From Anopheles merus (taxonomy: Eukaryota; Arthropoda; Insecta; Diptera; Culicidae): DNA of 64,000 nucleotides. Below, piece after piece: positions 48,301 through 62,300 of the stretch; the stretch's first letter is position 1, and each line of letters opens with the position of its first letter. The notes under the pieces were generated by a model, which was not told where the DNA came from, searched no databases, and saw only the letters and a list, made by a program, of their open reading frames with translations. The stretch spans positions 1 through 64,000 of the forward strand of contig NW_024427648.1 of assembly GCF_017562075.2 (NCBI RefSeq), written 5' to 3'. The position numbers were made by a program, and so were the translations under genes.

Positions 48301-51300
48301 AAATCAGGGACAAATTTTAGGAATTTTGAAGCTATTTTATAAATATTCTTCACATGATCTGCGAGTACATCAGTAATGTACTGAAAATCTATATGATATA
48401 ACAAAGGTTGGTAAAAACTATTCCTGTTGCCCTCTTCAAAAAAGAATGTAAGATACTATATCTAAGTATAACTCCAGATTGAGTTACTGCACTTATAGCT
48501 GTAGACATGCCCTTTTCAATATCTGAAGACATCCTAGCTGTAAATCCCTAATATCTACAGAGATGCACCCTTGGGTAGCTTGAGTAGCTAAACATTGAAT
48601 AGCTATATCGCTTAACCTATTGAGCTCAATCGTTCCTAGTATCAACTTAATTAAACCTCCCCTGGTATCGATCCCGTGACTGCAACAACAACTCTAAAAA
48701 GCTTATATTTCGCCTTCTATTTTTCGGAATTCATGCAAACAATTTAGCAGCACTGTGATGCATACCGATAATAACATTACCTAATCCCGTCCAGACATTG
48801 CCACTTGAGTAGCATGTGTAGCAAGCTCGTAACTGACCAGTTATCGGAAAAAAGGGATACTGTTGATACTGTTGTGTGCTTTTAGTGTGCCTTGCAGCAT
48901 AGCGCAATCTTTTTCCAGTTTTCGTTTTACCAAACTTTACCGGCCACCCTTCGGGGAAAACTGTTTTCAATTAAAAGTTTTCCTAATTTCGGACTTTTCC
49001 AATAGCGTCCTTGTTCCAACCAATTTTGCTCCAGTGTGATGAATTTGATTGAATTCCAGTACACATACCGGTACGGTGGATAAACACACACACACGCAGT
49101 GGTTTAGCTAAACCAAACTAAATCAGTTGTTGTCCAATAAAACGAGCAGAGAAGGTGAGAAAAGTTGAACCCCAGTGCTGTGGGTTGTGCACGACATACG
49201 CCAAAGCCTCCTTGGAAATGGGGTATATTGTGTTTGGTTGTTTTTTTTTTCTTTCCCTAGACATTAAGCGCTGACCTCAGATTGCCAGCATGCCCAACGG
49301 GTGCTGCACAAGGTTAAGACCGAGTGAGAGTGAGGACCAAAAAGTAGATGTGTTTGTTTGACTTCGGTTCGGGGTTGCATGCGGTGGCAAGCACGAAAGT
49401 TGCAAATACCCCGGGCTAAAAATACACAAAAAAGCGAGCTGGTTGGATTGTGTGTTTGCTCTTTTTTCTACCACCCCTTCAGTAAAGCACGGAAGGTACG
49501 GATCAGTTCCCCGGTCACGACGTTCCGTGGCGCTCGGGAAGTTGATAAATCAAAACTTACTACTAACGGGAAAGTAAATTGATCAGTGAAGCGGTTTCTC
49601 GGGGCTGATCCCTCGGGCGCAGCGTACCCATCATAGCCCGGATACGACGCCGGATAGAATCCTTTATTGTTTCGTACAGTTTTCTGAGGGAACACTTCAA
49701 ACTACTCTTTCCGCACGCCCGCGAATAGTTGAAGTGTCTTGTTTCCAGTATTTTTCTTCTTCTTTTGCTGATGCTGTTTGTACAAACCGCAACATTCGCA
49801 ACATGGCACAAGGGTTACCATAAAAGCTCGTCGAAACATCTGACTTGGGGATGCTTCCGGGAATAAAAAAAAAAAAATTGAGCATTTGTGGTGTCTCGGG
49901 ATTTGTGAAGAAGATGGAAATGTAAACAATGACGTTTTCGGTGGCGTCCCGCCATGGCGTGCAGAAAGTTTTGCACTCGCTCAAACAAATGCTCTGCTCT
50001 GTGGGGTTTTATTGTTTTTTTTTTTTGGTCTTCTCACTTTGGATGCGATATTCGACCCTTTTGCGTGATGGATGAGGCCTGCGTGCGGAGAGGGCAAGAG
50101 TTATGGGCAAAAGCACCGAAAGTTTCCTACCCTTGTCCGTCACGTACGATCAGCAAAACGTTACTTGGCGAGGGAATTGAATTTTGAAGTGTGTTAGACT
50201 ACCACCACACACCGCACAGCTCACAGTGAGTCCGCCGCCAGAGGAGCAAGTTGGTGCCAGATCGTATCGGACCTATGCAAAGACAGAGAGTCCGCTTGTC
50301 GAGCGGCGCTAAGTTTTGTTCCCAAGGGCGACCGCCCTGGAACGTGTAACCCAGGGGGATTTTTGCGCTGCCCGAAAAGTACCTTCGGATCACACTTCCA
50401 CTTCACAGCGGAAGACTCTACGTCGGGAGTGCAGAAGATCTATATTCGCGAAAAATAACAGTCGGAGGCACACTTGGTGTTAGGAACTTTGCAAAACTTC
50501 TCCTTTTCCGTGTGGCATGGGGTGTGTGATGGCGCGGCGAGCGGTTGACATGGTAAAGAAGTTCAGCCGGGCACGATGGCTGCTCCCCCTGCCATCGATG
50601 TGTGTAGTGTAAGTTTAGTTTGGTTTGAAAGATTACCGCACGGTATGGAAAGTACTTTTGTGTGATGAACATCTTGAATGGGGTTTACTTGCAGTAGGGC
50701 AGTGGAAGTGTGGCAAGTATGTTTATTCGGTTCACTTGATGCGGTTCTGTGCGCTGGTGCTGAGAAACGGTTTCAGGGCTCCTGGGGCTGTTCATCTTTG
50801 TTTGAATTGGAAGGAAGCTTATCGGGTTATGAATTTTTATTAATAAATGTACTATCGTACGATGCTGCATAATGAAGTTTGAGAATCATTTTATTGATAA
50901 GCTTTAAAATAGATTGTCTTGTGGTAAGTTAAAGCGAATCAGCTATTTTAATGAAGTATGTTGTTCTAAAACCACAAATCTCGCTGATTGTTATAGATCA
51001 ACTAACTGTTTGATGCTATAGCCTCTGTACTTGGGAAAATAAGTTTTAATAATTTTTAACATACCTTTTAAAATTAGGTTTAAAAGATCATATTGAAAAA
51101 AATACACAAATAAAAAATAAAATGGAACATTGAACTTCCAGGGTTTTCCAAGTTAATTTCGAATGTAACCATTGTTATTCATCACGTGCAACATGTTAAT
51201 CGACATAAATTTGATATTTTAATTTCTCCATAATCATTTTTAATTTGTTCAACATGATTTTAAACATATTTCAAGCTGGATTGAGTTTGACAGTTCTTTG

Positions 51301-54300
51301 TTATGTGTTGAAAATCATATCATCTCATATCAATCATATCATCATATCAAAATTTCAAAACTGAAATTCCATTTGACAGCAGTTGATAAACATTTTAGAT
51401 GTGGTGAATAATTATATGCGTATTCGAAAGTGACATGGAAAACCCTGTATTGGAGTAGTTCATTTCATTTCCTAACTGAACGTCTCTCGATTTTATTTGG
51501 ACAAATACTAAATGTCATACTTGTGTATTATTGGATTTTTTTCTGGAATCATTGATTAATCCTTCTCTTGAGCTGATGCGATCATGATAAAATATTTGCT
51601 GCATATTTTTCATGTTAATATCAGATGTAGATATACTTAAAGGAAATCTGGTTTTACTACTAAAAATATTATATTTTCATAGCAATTGGTTCTGGTTCAT
51701 CTCATCATTGGTTCATCTCGAATTGTCTCTTGACAAGGTTGACAAGGTTTACGTAATGTAGCTAAGTCTAATCATCCATACGTCTAGTCTAGGTCCATGG
51801 GTTTTAATAAACATAAGCTTGGAGCTAAATGTTTCTATAACGAAATAGTTTCATCCTCAGAAATAGTGATTATGAAACAATTGAAACAAATGATCGGCAG
51901 TGTTTGGACTATTTATGCTCAACTTTAAAATTATTCCACAAAAATTTTTTGCTGAAAATTTAATAAATTAAAAACAAAGTTAAATGAAAAAGTCAGTTTG
52001 GAAAAATAAATGAATGCAGGTTAGCTAGAAATGAACTCGTAGGAATAAATTAGGATAGCAAAATGAACTCTATAATGAAGTGGTTTAAATGAACTCAAGA
52101 CTTTTGAATAACCAGTAGCAAATTGAATGGCGCAAAGGATACAACAGGTATTCACCTCTTAGGTTTTCGGCAATTCGTATATCACAACCAGATATTTAGT
52201 GATAAATAATCACGCCGTCAAAATTGGAACTTGTTTTAGTATTTTAATTTTGAATGTCAAGGTACTCGCGTATCGCCTGATATAACCTCATTTAATGCGT
52301 AGGGTTTAGTTCGTTGCCTAAAATACCTTAATGTACTCAGCATGAAAATATGGTATGCATAGATAATAATATTCTGTCTTTAATTTTAAATCAATGCTGC
52401 ACACATCATTCTACAAATTCTCCCTCAAATACCACGCCACGAGGGAACAAAGAGCGCACCGGTTGCCGAAACCACCGCTCATTTGTCTTTGTTTCCAGAA
52501 GAACAAGCACACCCAAACGCGCTTGTTCGTGAAATTAGTTTGTAAAATTTCTACGGTGAAAATGCATCGCCGCACAGCTCGAAATTTCCCTCGAAATCTC
52601 CTTTTGTCTTGAGCCGCCGGGGGGAGGTACCCACTTAACATGAAAAATGCATACAACCGCTGGTACAGCTGCACATGTGTAGGAGCAATGCTTAACCAAA
52701 TGCTTCAAGCCTTTCCGGGGATGCCAAAAATCCACCCAGTACACGTGTGTGCAGCACAAGCAAAACCGCTTTGTGACATCGCTGCCAACAGCAACGGGTA
52801 ACACAGCATCCTACGGCAGCCATTAATAATCGTATTTTCCACAAGCAAAAGGTGCTCCCGCTTTAAGGCCGAGTAGCGAGGAGTGGCTGGCAATTCCCAG
52901 AAGCAAATTGCATCTTAAACGATGCTTTTGGAAATGTATCCATTCGTGTGTGTGTGTTTCGTTGTTTTTCGTTGTTTTTCGCTTAGCAGGAAGTGCAGAA
53001 AGGCATTTTGCATTTGTCGGCACCGAAGTTTGGTATGCTCGCTCGGCAGCATGTTTTTGTTTTTGGTGTTTTTGGTGCTGTGGTGTGGAATGGTTTAAGG
53101 AAATTCACACCTTTTACTGTTTGCAAAAGTACACTTAACCGTTAAATTTCTACGCCAGTGTACCGTGTGTGCATATTCCAAATTCTCGTCGGGATTTTAG
53201 AAGAAGTTTAGCAGAAGTTGTGGGCTAGTATGAAGGAGCTAGGAAGGTAATGGTAAATGCAGCTGTTGCACATTTGACAGAATGGAAGTTCTGTGATTTT
53301 CCTAGCAACTATCATACTCAAGTCCTGTACAATCTAAGCTCCTTTGAAGAGTATGAAGAGAAGTTTGGTTGTCTTCAATTTAATGTATGCCAAGTGAAGC
53401 TCTTTATGCTTCTATAAATTTGAAGAATAAGTTGTACTATATTGACCTGCTTTCTACTATCTTTTCACTTCTGAAGCGATCGTTTGTGAACGTTTAATTC
53501 CGACAAGTGTCACCCTAGAACGGACGGTTTAATAAGCATTGTCTCGTTTAGCCTTAGGAGAATAGTACATTGGACTTTTATTCCAGCTGCTCAAACCGCT
53601 ACCATATGATGTGGGGTCCTACTGCCACACTGCAGCCGTTGCACCGTTGCAAGAGTTTCACTTCGGAAAATTGGCCGTAAATTGATTTGAGTGATACTGG
53701 CGAGAATGGAAGCAATTTCAATTCTTTTTCGTTAAACTCCCACCGTCGACCTATCGAAGGGAGCATATATGTAGCGGGCGGAGGTGGCCTTCTGTATTGG
53801 AGAGAGTGGATGTGGACCGTAAATGACACGGCAAAATGCAACACCATCGTTCTGGTGTGTATAGAGCATCGTTTCACCGTAGTACAAGCGGTGGGTGCTC
53901 GTCGTCGGTGCATCCTCCGGTAGTGTACACGTGTGTGCCTGTGCGCACGTATTCGAACAGTGGCAGTGTTTTATTGGCAGGAAATGTATTGTTTTTATTT
54001 TCCCCCTTGTCTATTGGATGCAATTGCATTTCGAAGCAGCAGATGTCGTTAGTTGTCGTTTACTGCTGGTGCTTCTGTTGTTTCTGCTGCTGCTGCAGTT
54101 TGGTGCATACTGGCACTCGGCTACGGGTGCGGTCATGCGGCAATGTGAAACACGGTGCTGATGCACTTCTTTTGCTAACGTTCAGCTCATTTGCAGTGGC
54201 ACAAATGAATGAATGTGCTTTCAATTGGTGATTCCAATTCTTTGCAAATCGTTTGACTAAAAGGATTTTTGCGGGTGAGTTAGCATTGGTTGAAAACAAG

Positions 54301-57300
54301 TGTTGTTGCTAGTGGCATGCTTGACTTTTGTGAGTGTTTTATGACCGAATGAAAAAAAAAAATGAACTAGCACTAGCAAAGATGTTTTAAATTGGTCTTT
54401 TTTATAATTTTAATATCAAAATTTGTCAATGGTATTAATATCAGAGCATTATACACAATCATAATGAAATATGCTTCGAAAACTTGGAAAACATTATTAT
54501 TTTTTTATTGAAGCAACGAATATTAGCAATATATTCTTGAACCGACTGGTGGTTATAGTGCTAAGAACGTTGCTTAGTAATGTGATGCTACTGTAGCACC
54601 CTCTATTGAGAAAAAATAGTACTGTTTTAGCATCAGATGCTGTGAGCCTGAAAAGATAGGTTACTGTGTGGGTTTAAAATTCAAATTAGGTAAAATTTTT
54701 TTTACTTCAGTCAGCTCATACAATGCCAAACTCTTTAAGCTAATATGATAATCAAGAGCCATTATATAATTTTCAAATTCTTTAAGAAAAAACCCCCAAA
54801 AATTATGGCAACTTTTTATAGCAGTTAATTGACTTGCCATAAAGTGGGTTTATTCGAAGAAATGAACTCTTTAGTGAGTTATACTAATTTCATCAATTGT
54901 AGTAAAACACTTTTATTTCACTTCCATCTACCACTGGAATGGGGCCGATTGAGAAAAGCGATCCATCCGTTTGCTGTGCTGCGAAAACCATTCCAGCAAG
55001 CGGCAAGGTCTGTAAACGAGGTGTTAAGTGTATCGAACGATTCGGAAACTCCATTAAGGATTGTGACGCGTTGGAGTGTAGTTTCCGTTTTTCTTCTTCT
55101 GTTTTCTGTGGCAAGAACGCAAGAGCACAGTTAAGATAATAACAATAACCGTAGACCTGTTAAAACGATCGCTTTAAAAGTAAGCCATCGTTTGCACGAA
55201 GGGAAGGAAAGGACTCGAGCTTTGGGGTGCCACATTACGAATGTTCTTTGCTAGACGTTTTCGTTTCGTTGCTGCTGGTGTGGGAGTAGTAGTAAAACGT
55301 TTTAAAGGTGAAATAAATATGCGCGCGCGCACGCTGGTGGACACTACTATGGCACGCGGGAGCACGTTAGTGTGTACTGGTTGTTGTTGGTCACCTTTGG
55401 GGCAATGTTTCACGCTGTCATCGCCTAGTCGGGGGAGAGCGGCGCTGCAGAACGAAATGCTGTGTAGTGTCCAATTTTTCTTCGGCCATTTATTTCCTCC
55501 CGTCCGTCTGTATTTTGTTCCAACACCGGGAGCTTTGGACGTTGGCTAGAGCATAAGACGTCACGTTTGTTGAAACCAGCAACACCTTCAATGGCTGCAA
55601 TGGCATAAGGGCTAAGAAGGAACGACCTCCGTAACTATCGTGTCATCTGGTTTCCTTCCCTACGCCTTGGTAGCACTGCCGGGGAAGGAAGCCGTCGTCC
55701 GTCGTCCTCCGGTTGTTCCGTGCAGACAAGTGAAGACACCATCTGCAGCACTGTTGTCGGTGCACCTTCCGGGAGGACACAGTTGCACTTTTCACATCAC
55801 ATTTTCACCAATAAACAACAACCTGCAAGTCTTGACGATGGTCGCCCTCCTGCTCGATTGTCCTCCACCTCCACAATTGCAGGAAAAAATCAACCCGAAC
55901 TGAATGAATCTGCGCCAGCGCTGAACGTTCTGTTATGCCGTAGCGCGTACTACTACTAGCCCCTACAGCTCCCGCTATACTTGTTCTTCATTAAGGTTAA
56001 TGAGCGATATAAAAATTCCATTCCCTGGGGTCCAAAGTTATATCTCTCGCTTGCCACCGTCGGCGTGGTTGGAAACACACATTGGTATGTTTGACGGTTA
56101 CGCGGTTTGGTAGTTGCGTTGTCCCGATTTCCTCCGCGGAAGTCAAAACCAGCATCAGCTAGGTGTACCTGGGGGTTGGCAAAAATTTAACGTCCATGCA
56201 GTTGGCGGGAATTTATGAGAATTTTTGTGGATTTTGACACTATGATGGTCGACGGCCGTCGTCGTAGTCACCCTGCAGCTTTTAACGCGGGCGTGTGGAA
56301 CAGGAATAGAGACGAGACCGTTTAGAGCATTTGGTAGATAGTTGTCCAGTTAGGCTGGTGTGTAGAGAGCAACTCTGAGGAGGGGTGTGTAGAAAGTGTA
56401 ATGCTTTTTTCGTGAGCTGCTTGGTGGAAAAAAGGTTATGCGGTTTGTTGCATTTGCCGGAAAGCGGTACACGTTTGCTATTTTAGCAGGAATTTAAAGA
56501 GTTTTGTTTTATGTAACGCTGAACACATTGGCGAAATAAATTAGAGGGTCTCCATTTCCGGATATTGGTTTTTTGTTTTTTCGTACTATAGCTTGTTTTT
56601 TTACAGAAAAATATTAAACCAATTTTCTCTCAATTTTTTAATATCACTGATTGATGCGAGCAATTTTATCATGAAAATATTAAATTGATTTTTTGAACAA
56701 TTCCAAAAATAGTAAAGGTTGGTTTGCAATCAATAATATAATTTTTGTTTGGTTTTGAAGAGCCTTATGAAGTAAAAGACTTTAGGTCTCTGTAAAATCA
56801 TATTTTTTTTTTTGTGTTGTAAACATGTCGATGAAATACGATTTTTTAGATTTTAAGGTATCTTAAGGGTGATCGAAGCATTACAAACAATTATGATGAA
56901 GTATGGTATTATCTAATTATTGTTTGCTTCTTAACCCAATACTGGCAAAATACCCAATGCTGGCAAATATCAGATGTATTCTTGTTATTCGTAAGGATTA
57001 GTCTAGTATATTCTCTATAACATTTGGTTATACAATGCAAGCCTAAGCTTTCTCCCGATGCTTACTAAATGTTTAAAACATGAAATTAATCGCCTCTATA
57101 TTTTATTACGTGGAAGGTATATTGAACATATTGGTAACAAACTCTAAGAACTGTTTATGATTCACATCAATTTTATGGGAAAATATCCTGTTCCTATCAA
57201 TGCTACACAACAAAATATCGTTTATATCGTTCATGGGAATCGTCAGAAATGCGTCGATAAACATCCTCAATTAATTTGTAGGATTGTGGGTGTAAATATA

Positions 57301-59107
57301 ACATTCTTGCCTCCCTGCTGCGGCCGCACCATTTAATTTCGCTAATTAAACAAGAATTCAATAAATCGAATGACAGTATCATAAACTGATAAATCCGTGC
57401 TGTAATCCCGCTGCTTCGGCGAGCGAGACAGCACGAAGGAGAGACGCATAATTGTGCGTTTTTACTAAAACATGATAGTAGTAATTGAATGAGCGCAAAA
57501 AGCCGTACCGAGCCAAACGAAGCTGGATAGATGAAGCGCGAACTGCGAAACAATGTGTAGAACCATTTTATCACGCCCCGCTCTATTGCATTAAGAATCA
57601 ATTTACGGGCATTTACTGCCGCTGGAAGGAGGTTGGAGTTCGGTTGCGATGGTGATAAACGTGTGTGATCGCAATCGAGCGCAATAAAAATTAAAGGGCG
57701 CGCAGGACCATTTCGACACATAATCAAGTTTTCCCAGGAAGCTGAGCACCCGTCGCTTCACCCGTTTCTGCGATCAGTGTGACGGAGGAGACGGCAAGCA
57801 AGCAGAGGGGCAATGTGTGTAAAAATGCACTTTTATTACATTTTAATTGCGCTTCGTTCTTGGCCGCTTTTGCTTTATTTGCGAACACAAATCGCACGAA
57901 ATGTCCAGCCGTGCGCATGGCCAGCGAATCCGTGTTTGGTATCGCCGGGAGAGAAATCATCGACTCAAGATTACGTTCGTTCTTAGAAAGGAAGCGCGTG
58001 TTGCAGATTTTAATGGGCAACCGTTTGCTGTTGGTGAGAATATTTCGGTTTTCCTGCCCACCAGCCACCGGCCGTTTGTTGGACTAGCTGCTAGCTTTTC
58101 CAGTTAAGGGCATTAAAGTGTGCAGCATCGGCCGCCGTCAGCCCTTTCCGTCTGCCCTATTCCTTCGAGGGTTTCCATTTCCATCGGCTTAACGAAGTGA
58201 GTGTTTTTTTATTTCTTTCCTCCTGCTCCCCTGTCGTGTTTGTCGCTTTACCTATGGGTCTTCTTCATCATTTGCAGAAACGTAATTTCAAGACAAAAAG
58301 ACAGATAGATAAGGAGAAAATGAGAAGCAGTGCAGTGCGCACTGCTGCACCCGAACCCGTGGGAGAGAGAGCGAGCAATGGCAAAGCAGAACGGTGAACG
58401 CAAGAACGCATTTAAGGAAGGCCGTTTCTTACCGTAGAAAGATGGTTCTCTGTCCTCATGCACAGTTGCAGCGGATTCCCTGTCCCTACCAATGCCGGTT
58501 ACGTCTTCCGCGCCGCTTTTAAAGCGGCATCAGCTCATCAGGCGTGTTTTTCTATGAGATTTGCGCCGCGGCAGGCAGGGCCAGGACAGCGCGAGAAATG
58601 ATTTATATGAGATCCGTTTTTAATTGAAATTATTAATAGTAGTGCTGGGCAGTTGGTGAACGATGCCCGAAGGTAGGTACAACGGTACTGGCGAGAGCGA
58701 CAAAAAGCACGGTAGAAATTAAAGCCAACAAAGCTTTAAAGCTATGGTTTTGTACGGGTAAACAGTAACTGTGCGGTTTAAAGGCCTATGAAACATAGTT
58801 AAACATGAATCTTTTTTTTTTTTAATTAAATTATTGCATAAAATATCGATACATATAAGTAAAAAAATATTTTGTTCTTTACCAGTTTCTCGCCTTTGAT
58901 TTTGATATTTAGGAGTACAAATAAGTTCGCTCAGATATCGCTATTCGTAGTTTTTATCAATAGGGGTCATCCATTAACTGCGTAACGCTTACAGGAGAGA
59001 GGAAAGATACTTTGTGCATAAATGCAAAAAATAAACCAATCGATAAAAGGATAGTTTTTCATGAGAAGAATCAATTCAAACTTATCTTCTTCTTTTTTCC
59101 GAGCAGT
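45331..59107 (+). other. Downstream intron, central part, no gene recognised
   Basis: GC-richer blocks (about 45560-47330, 48960-50870, 52400-53160, 53580-54240, 54900-56450, 57200-58700) alternate with AT-rich ones. Minor repeats: an ATCATATC-type run at 51310-51350 and an 18-bp tandem pair (ACCCAATRCTGGCAAAAT) near 56936. A donor/acceptor-like pair at 58197/58278 (GTGAGTG...TTTGCAG) would make an 82-nt intron, but no open frame crosses it. An antisense frame of 174 codons (57203-57727) has no recognisable domain. Confidence 0.4.
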
Positions 59108-59335
59108 TGGGATTCATGAATCTTTCGTTGAGATTCATTCATACGAATCTTCAGTGATGAGCTATTAATCGAATCTCAAAAGACTCATGAATCTCCAAGG
59201 AGGTTGAATGTTTCAAAATGTGTGAATCTTTTCAGATTCATAAATCTTTCGAGATACATGAATATTCCAACCGAGAATCAGATTCATTGAATCATTTCAA
59301 AGATTTATTCATATTCAAGAATCTGAATCAGATTT
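59108..59335 (+). repeat. Degenerate minisatellite built on GATTCATGAATC
   Basis: The motif GATTCATGAATC(TTTCGA) recurs in imperfect form through about 230 bp: GGATTCATGAATCTTTCG, GAGATTCATTCATACGAATC, GACTCATGAATCTCC, GTGTGAATCTTTTCAGATTC, GAGATACATGAATATTCC and AATCAGATTCATTGAATC. The unit is itself nearly palindromic, so both strands carry the motif and the region could fold extensively. Confidence 0.6.
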
Positions 59336-62300
59336 ACCTGAAACTTTTCCGATTTCTATGTGTTATGCTGGAAGTGTTATGCCAAGATGTAACATTAATA
59401 ACAGAAAATAGCCTCTTCTTGCCTTGCATTTTGATACTCTAGAGTGCGAAGGGATTAAAAATAATCATTTTTGGGGTTGCGTTATTCATGGATGACACCT
59501 AAGTTCAATTGTCAATACTAGTTTTTTCATCCAAAACGACGAAATACTCTTTTATAATCGTTATCAACTATATCATTTTGTGGCTTTGGGGACAATTGGA
59601 CCTCTGTTGATTCCACACAAAAATGTTGATTTTTCTTATGCGTAATGCAAACAATAGTTTGTCATAGTAACTGACAGTATATTTTTTAAACACCTTAAAT
59701 AAAATGTGTGACACATGCATGACAAGAGATCTGCAAGTCAAGTCGTAACTTAACGTATTCATTTAAAACAAAAACATTCGAACTTATTAAAACACCTAAT
59801 GCAATTTAACAAACACTGCTATTAGATACTCTTGAGGACTCACAAAACAATACTTGCGGCTAGGATATTTCTTTATGAGAGATATATTTTAATCAGTAAT
59901 AAAAATAATGCCATGTCGCAATAATAACTTGTTCAAAGAGCTACCCCTAAAGCGTTTCGGTTGCATTGATTAGCACACTAAATGTGAAAAAGCAGCGACA
60001 GGCTCACAAATAATTCTTCTTGAATTACTATTATTATTTTAAACTGTAATTCTCTACTGTTGTATCAATTTAACAATACTCAATGATTGTAATGTTTGTT
60101 ATAATTTGTGAGCTAGCAACTGTTATAAGCAACTGCAAATGCAAATATTGACCATTATTTTGAGTACGATATAAGTAAGTCATTGAATTGTTTCCATGTG
60201 TGTTTAAAAACATCTATATTTGAAGTTTAAAATTTTGTAAAAAGAATTATCAATTTCAATTTAAACAACACTTACGACAGGTTTGAAGCTAATTTAAAAC
60301 GGCTTCATTGTTTATGCGCAGTGCCACGTCGCTGAGCTGGCTAATGACTGTCGTTATTTTAACGTTACAGTTTCCCACTACTTCCACAGCACACATCATA
60401 TTCGATTACTAATACTCTTTGTTAACCTTCATCATTCCAATTTCTGTCATAAAACGCAACTGGAGCCCGCGTAAATTACCCGCAGACCTTTGATCCTTGC
60501 TCCTCGGTCCATCGGTACCATTTCTCTCTGTCTATCTCTCTCCCCACCTAATAGATCGTTTCAATCGATCATGATGACAGTTTTGGCACCTCGCTGGCTC
60601 ATTGACACACCGTGTCTGTGTGTGTGTGCCGGTGTGTCGTCCCACCTCAGGGGAAGTGAGACAATTTCTGTAATTTCCTGCAAGTCCCTTTCCCTCCGCT
60701 CCATACCGATCAGCAGCATCAGCCCATTGGCATGTTGTTTTGCGCGGACCAGCCCCTTTCCTTCCCGGATGCGTGCATTGCTACTGGCGTTCGATCCATC
60801 ATCGTACTGTTATCAGTCGCCCCCGGGTGTCAGGTGAGGCTAATGTGTGCCGCCTAAATGATGTCATCAGTGCGTGCCGGGTAGTGCCGGCGGTCAAGGT
60901 AGCATTTTAGCTCGTGTGCTCTTCAGCAACAGAGCAGACAGCGGGGCCGTCGTCGCGTGATGATATGTGCGTTGCAACGATATGTTGATAATAATATGGG
61001 AACGGTGAAGCGATAGCAATGAGGCACCAGTGCGTTCGGGGTTCATGTTCAAAAAATCCATTCTAATCAGAGCTTTTCGTTATTTTGTATGCTGAGGGAG
61101 CATTGTAGGTACATCGTACAATGGTTTTACGCGGAACTCACAATACAATGATAATTTTTAGAATGCTGATCAGCTTGCTGGGTGGAAATTGTTCAATAGA
61201 ACATGTTTATCATTGTTGGTGTTTGATGATAGCGACGTGTGGTATCGTGATGGAATTAATTTTCGCGTTGTTTTTAAAAACTTCTTCTACTTCTTTAATC
61301 TTCTTGATATTTATGCGTACGTATTGGTTTTGTAAATAACAATAATTTTGAAACAATAAGTTAAGGCAAATAAAGAGCATTGTTGTCTACAAATAATTTT
61401 TGTATTCTATCGGATATGGTTCGATTTTTTTTTGTAGTAAGGTGCTGAGGTTGTTCTATTTATTGCAAAGAAGAGCTATTGCTTGGTCTGTCTAGCCCTT
61501 GAAGTGTAATAAAATTGAGTCCTGGTTATTTGGAATTCGTTTTTGTTTGCAAATGCATTCGAAATGAAATGAAACCCCTAAAAATTTGCTCTTTATGCAA
61601 CAAAAACATGAAAACTGGTATTAATGAGTTCTTCGCAAAGGCCTTAGTATTGAAGTAAACAAGTTATTAGAGTTCAAATTGCAACTTTACCTACTTTCAA
61701 TAGAAGATCCTATAGTGTCGGATATTCCAAGATAAAATCGATAGAAGTCGTATACGCATAAGAGCAAGTAGCCATGAAACAAACAAACCAAATTTGCTCG
61801 GTCGTTGTCAACTATCACCTAGACATAAAATGTATACCATCCTCCCTACGCAAGCTCTATTAAAAGCACACAATTCATCGCACCCAGGGTTTGTGCCTGT
61901 TATTTCACCATAAAGTTTGAATAAAGCAGCGCTCTTTCTCTATCCCCCTATCCATGGTTTCCACACTCCGGCCCAAAAGCCAAGCAATCAAATCGAAACC
62001 AATTCCATAAGCGCGCGCCAACACAGTTGGCCACACGCCAAGCCGAGGGGAAAAGATTTGCTGATGCTTCGGAATCGGGAAACCCGTTCGCTCGCAGAAC
62101 CATCTCTCCGCTATTATTTGTTCTTTCCCGCGGCGGGAGTGAAACGGTGCGGGATTTATCATACGCTGCGTGAGCTCTCGGATCGTGTTTGCTATTGACC
62201 CCATCGAGCATCGCTAGAAACCCAAAGCTAGGCTAGAAAGGGCAAAACGCCGCACGTATGGCCCGGTTCGCTGAGCACACGTCCCCTAGGTGGGCATAGA

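Noticed and set aside
48655..48680. GGGATCGATACC on minus as a SINE box B
   Set aside because: Too short and without other SINE similarity or A-tail.
58197..58278. Possible 82-nt intron (GTGAGTG ... TTTGCAG)
   Set aside because: No open frame continues across it, so a coding gene is not supported; a non-coding transcript cannot be excluded.
60831..60841. CAG|GTGAGG as a second recursive splice site
   Set aside because: The preceding bases (CGCCCCCGGGTGT) are not a usable polypyrimidine tract with branch site.
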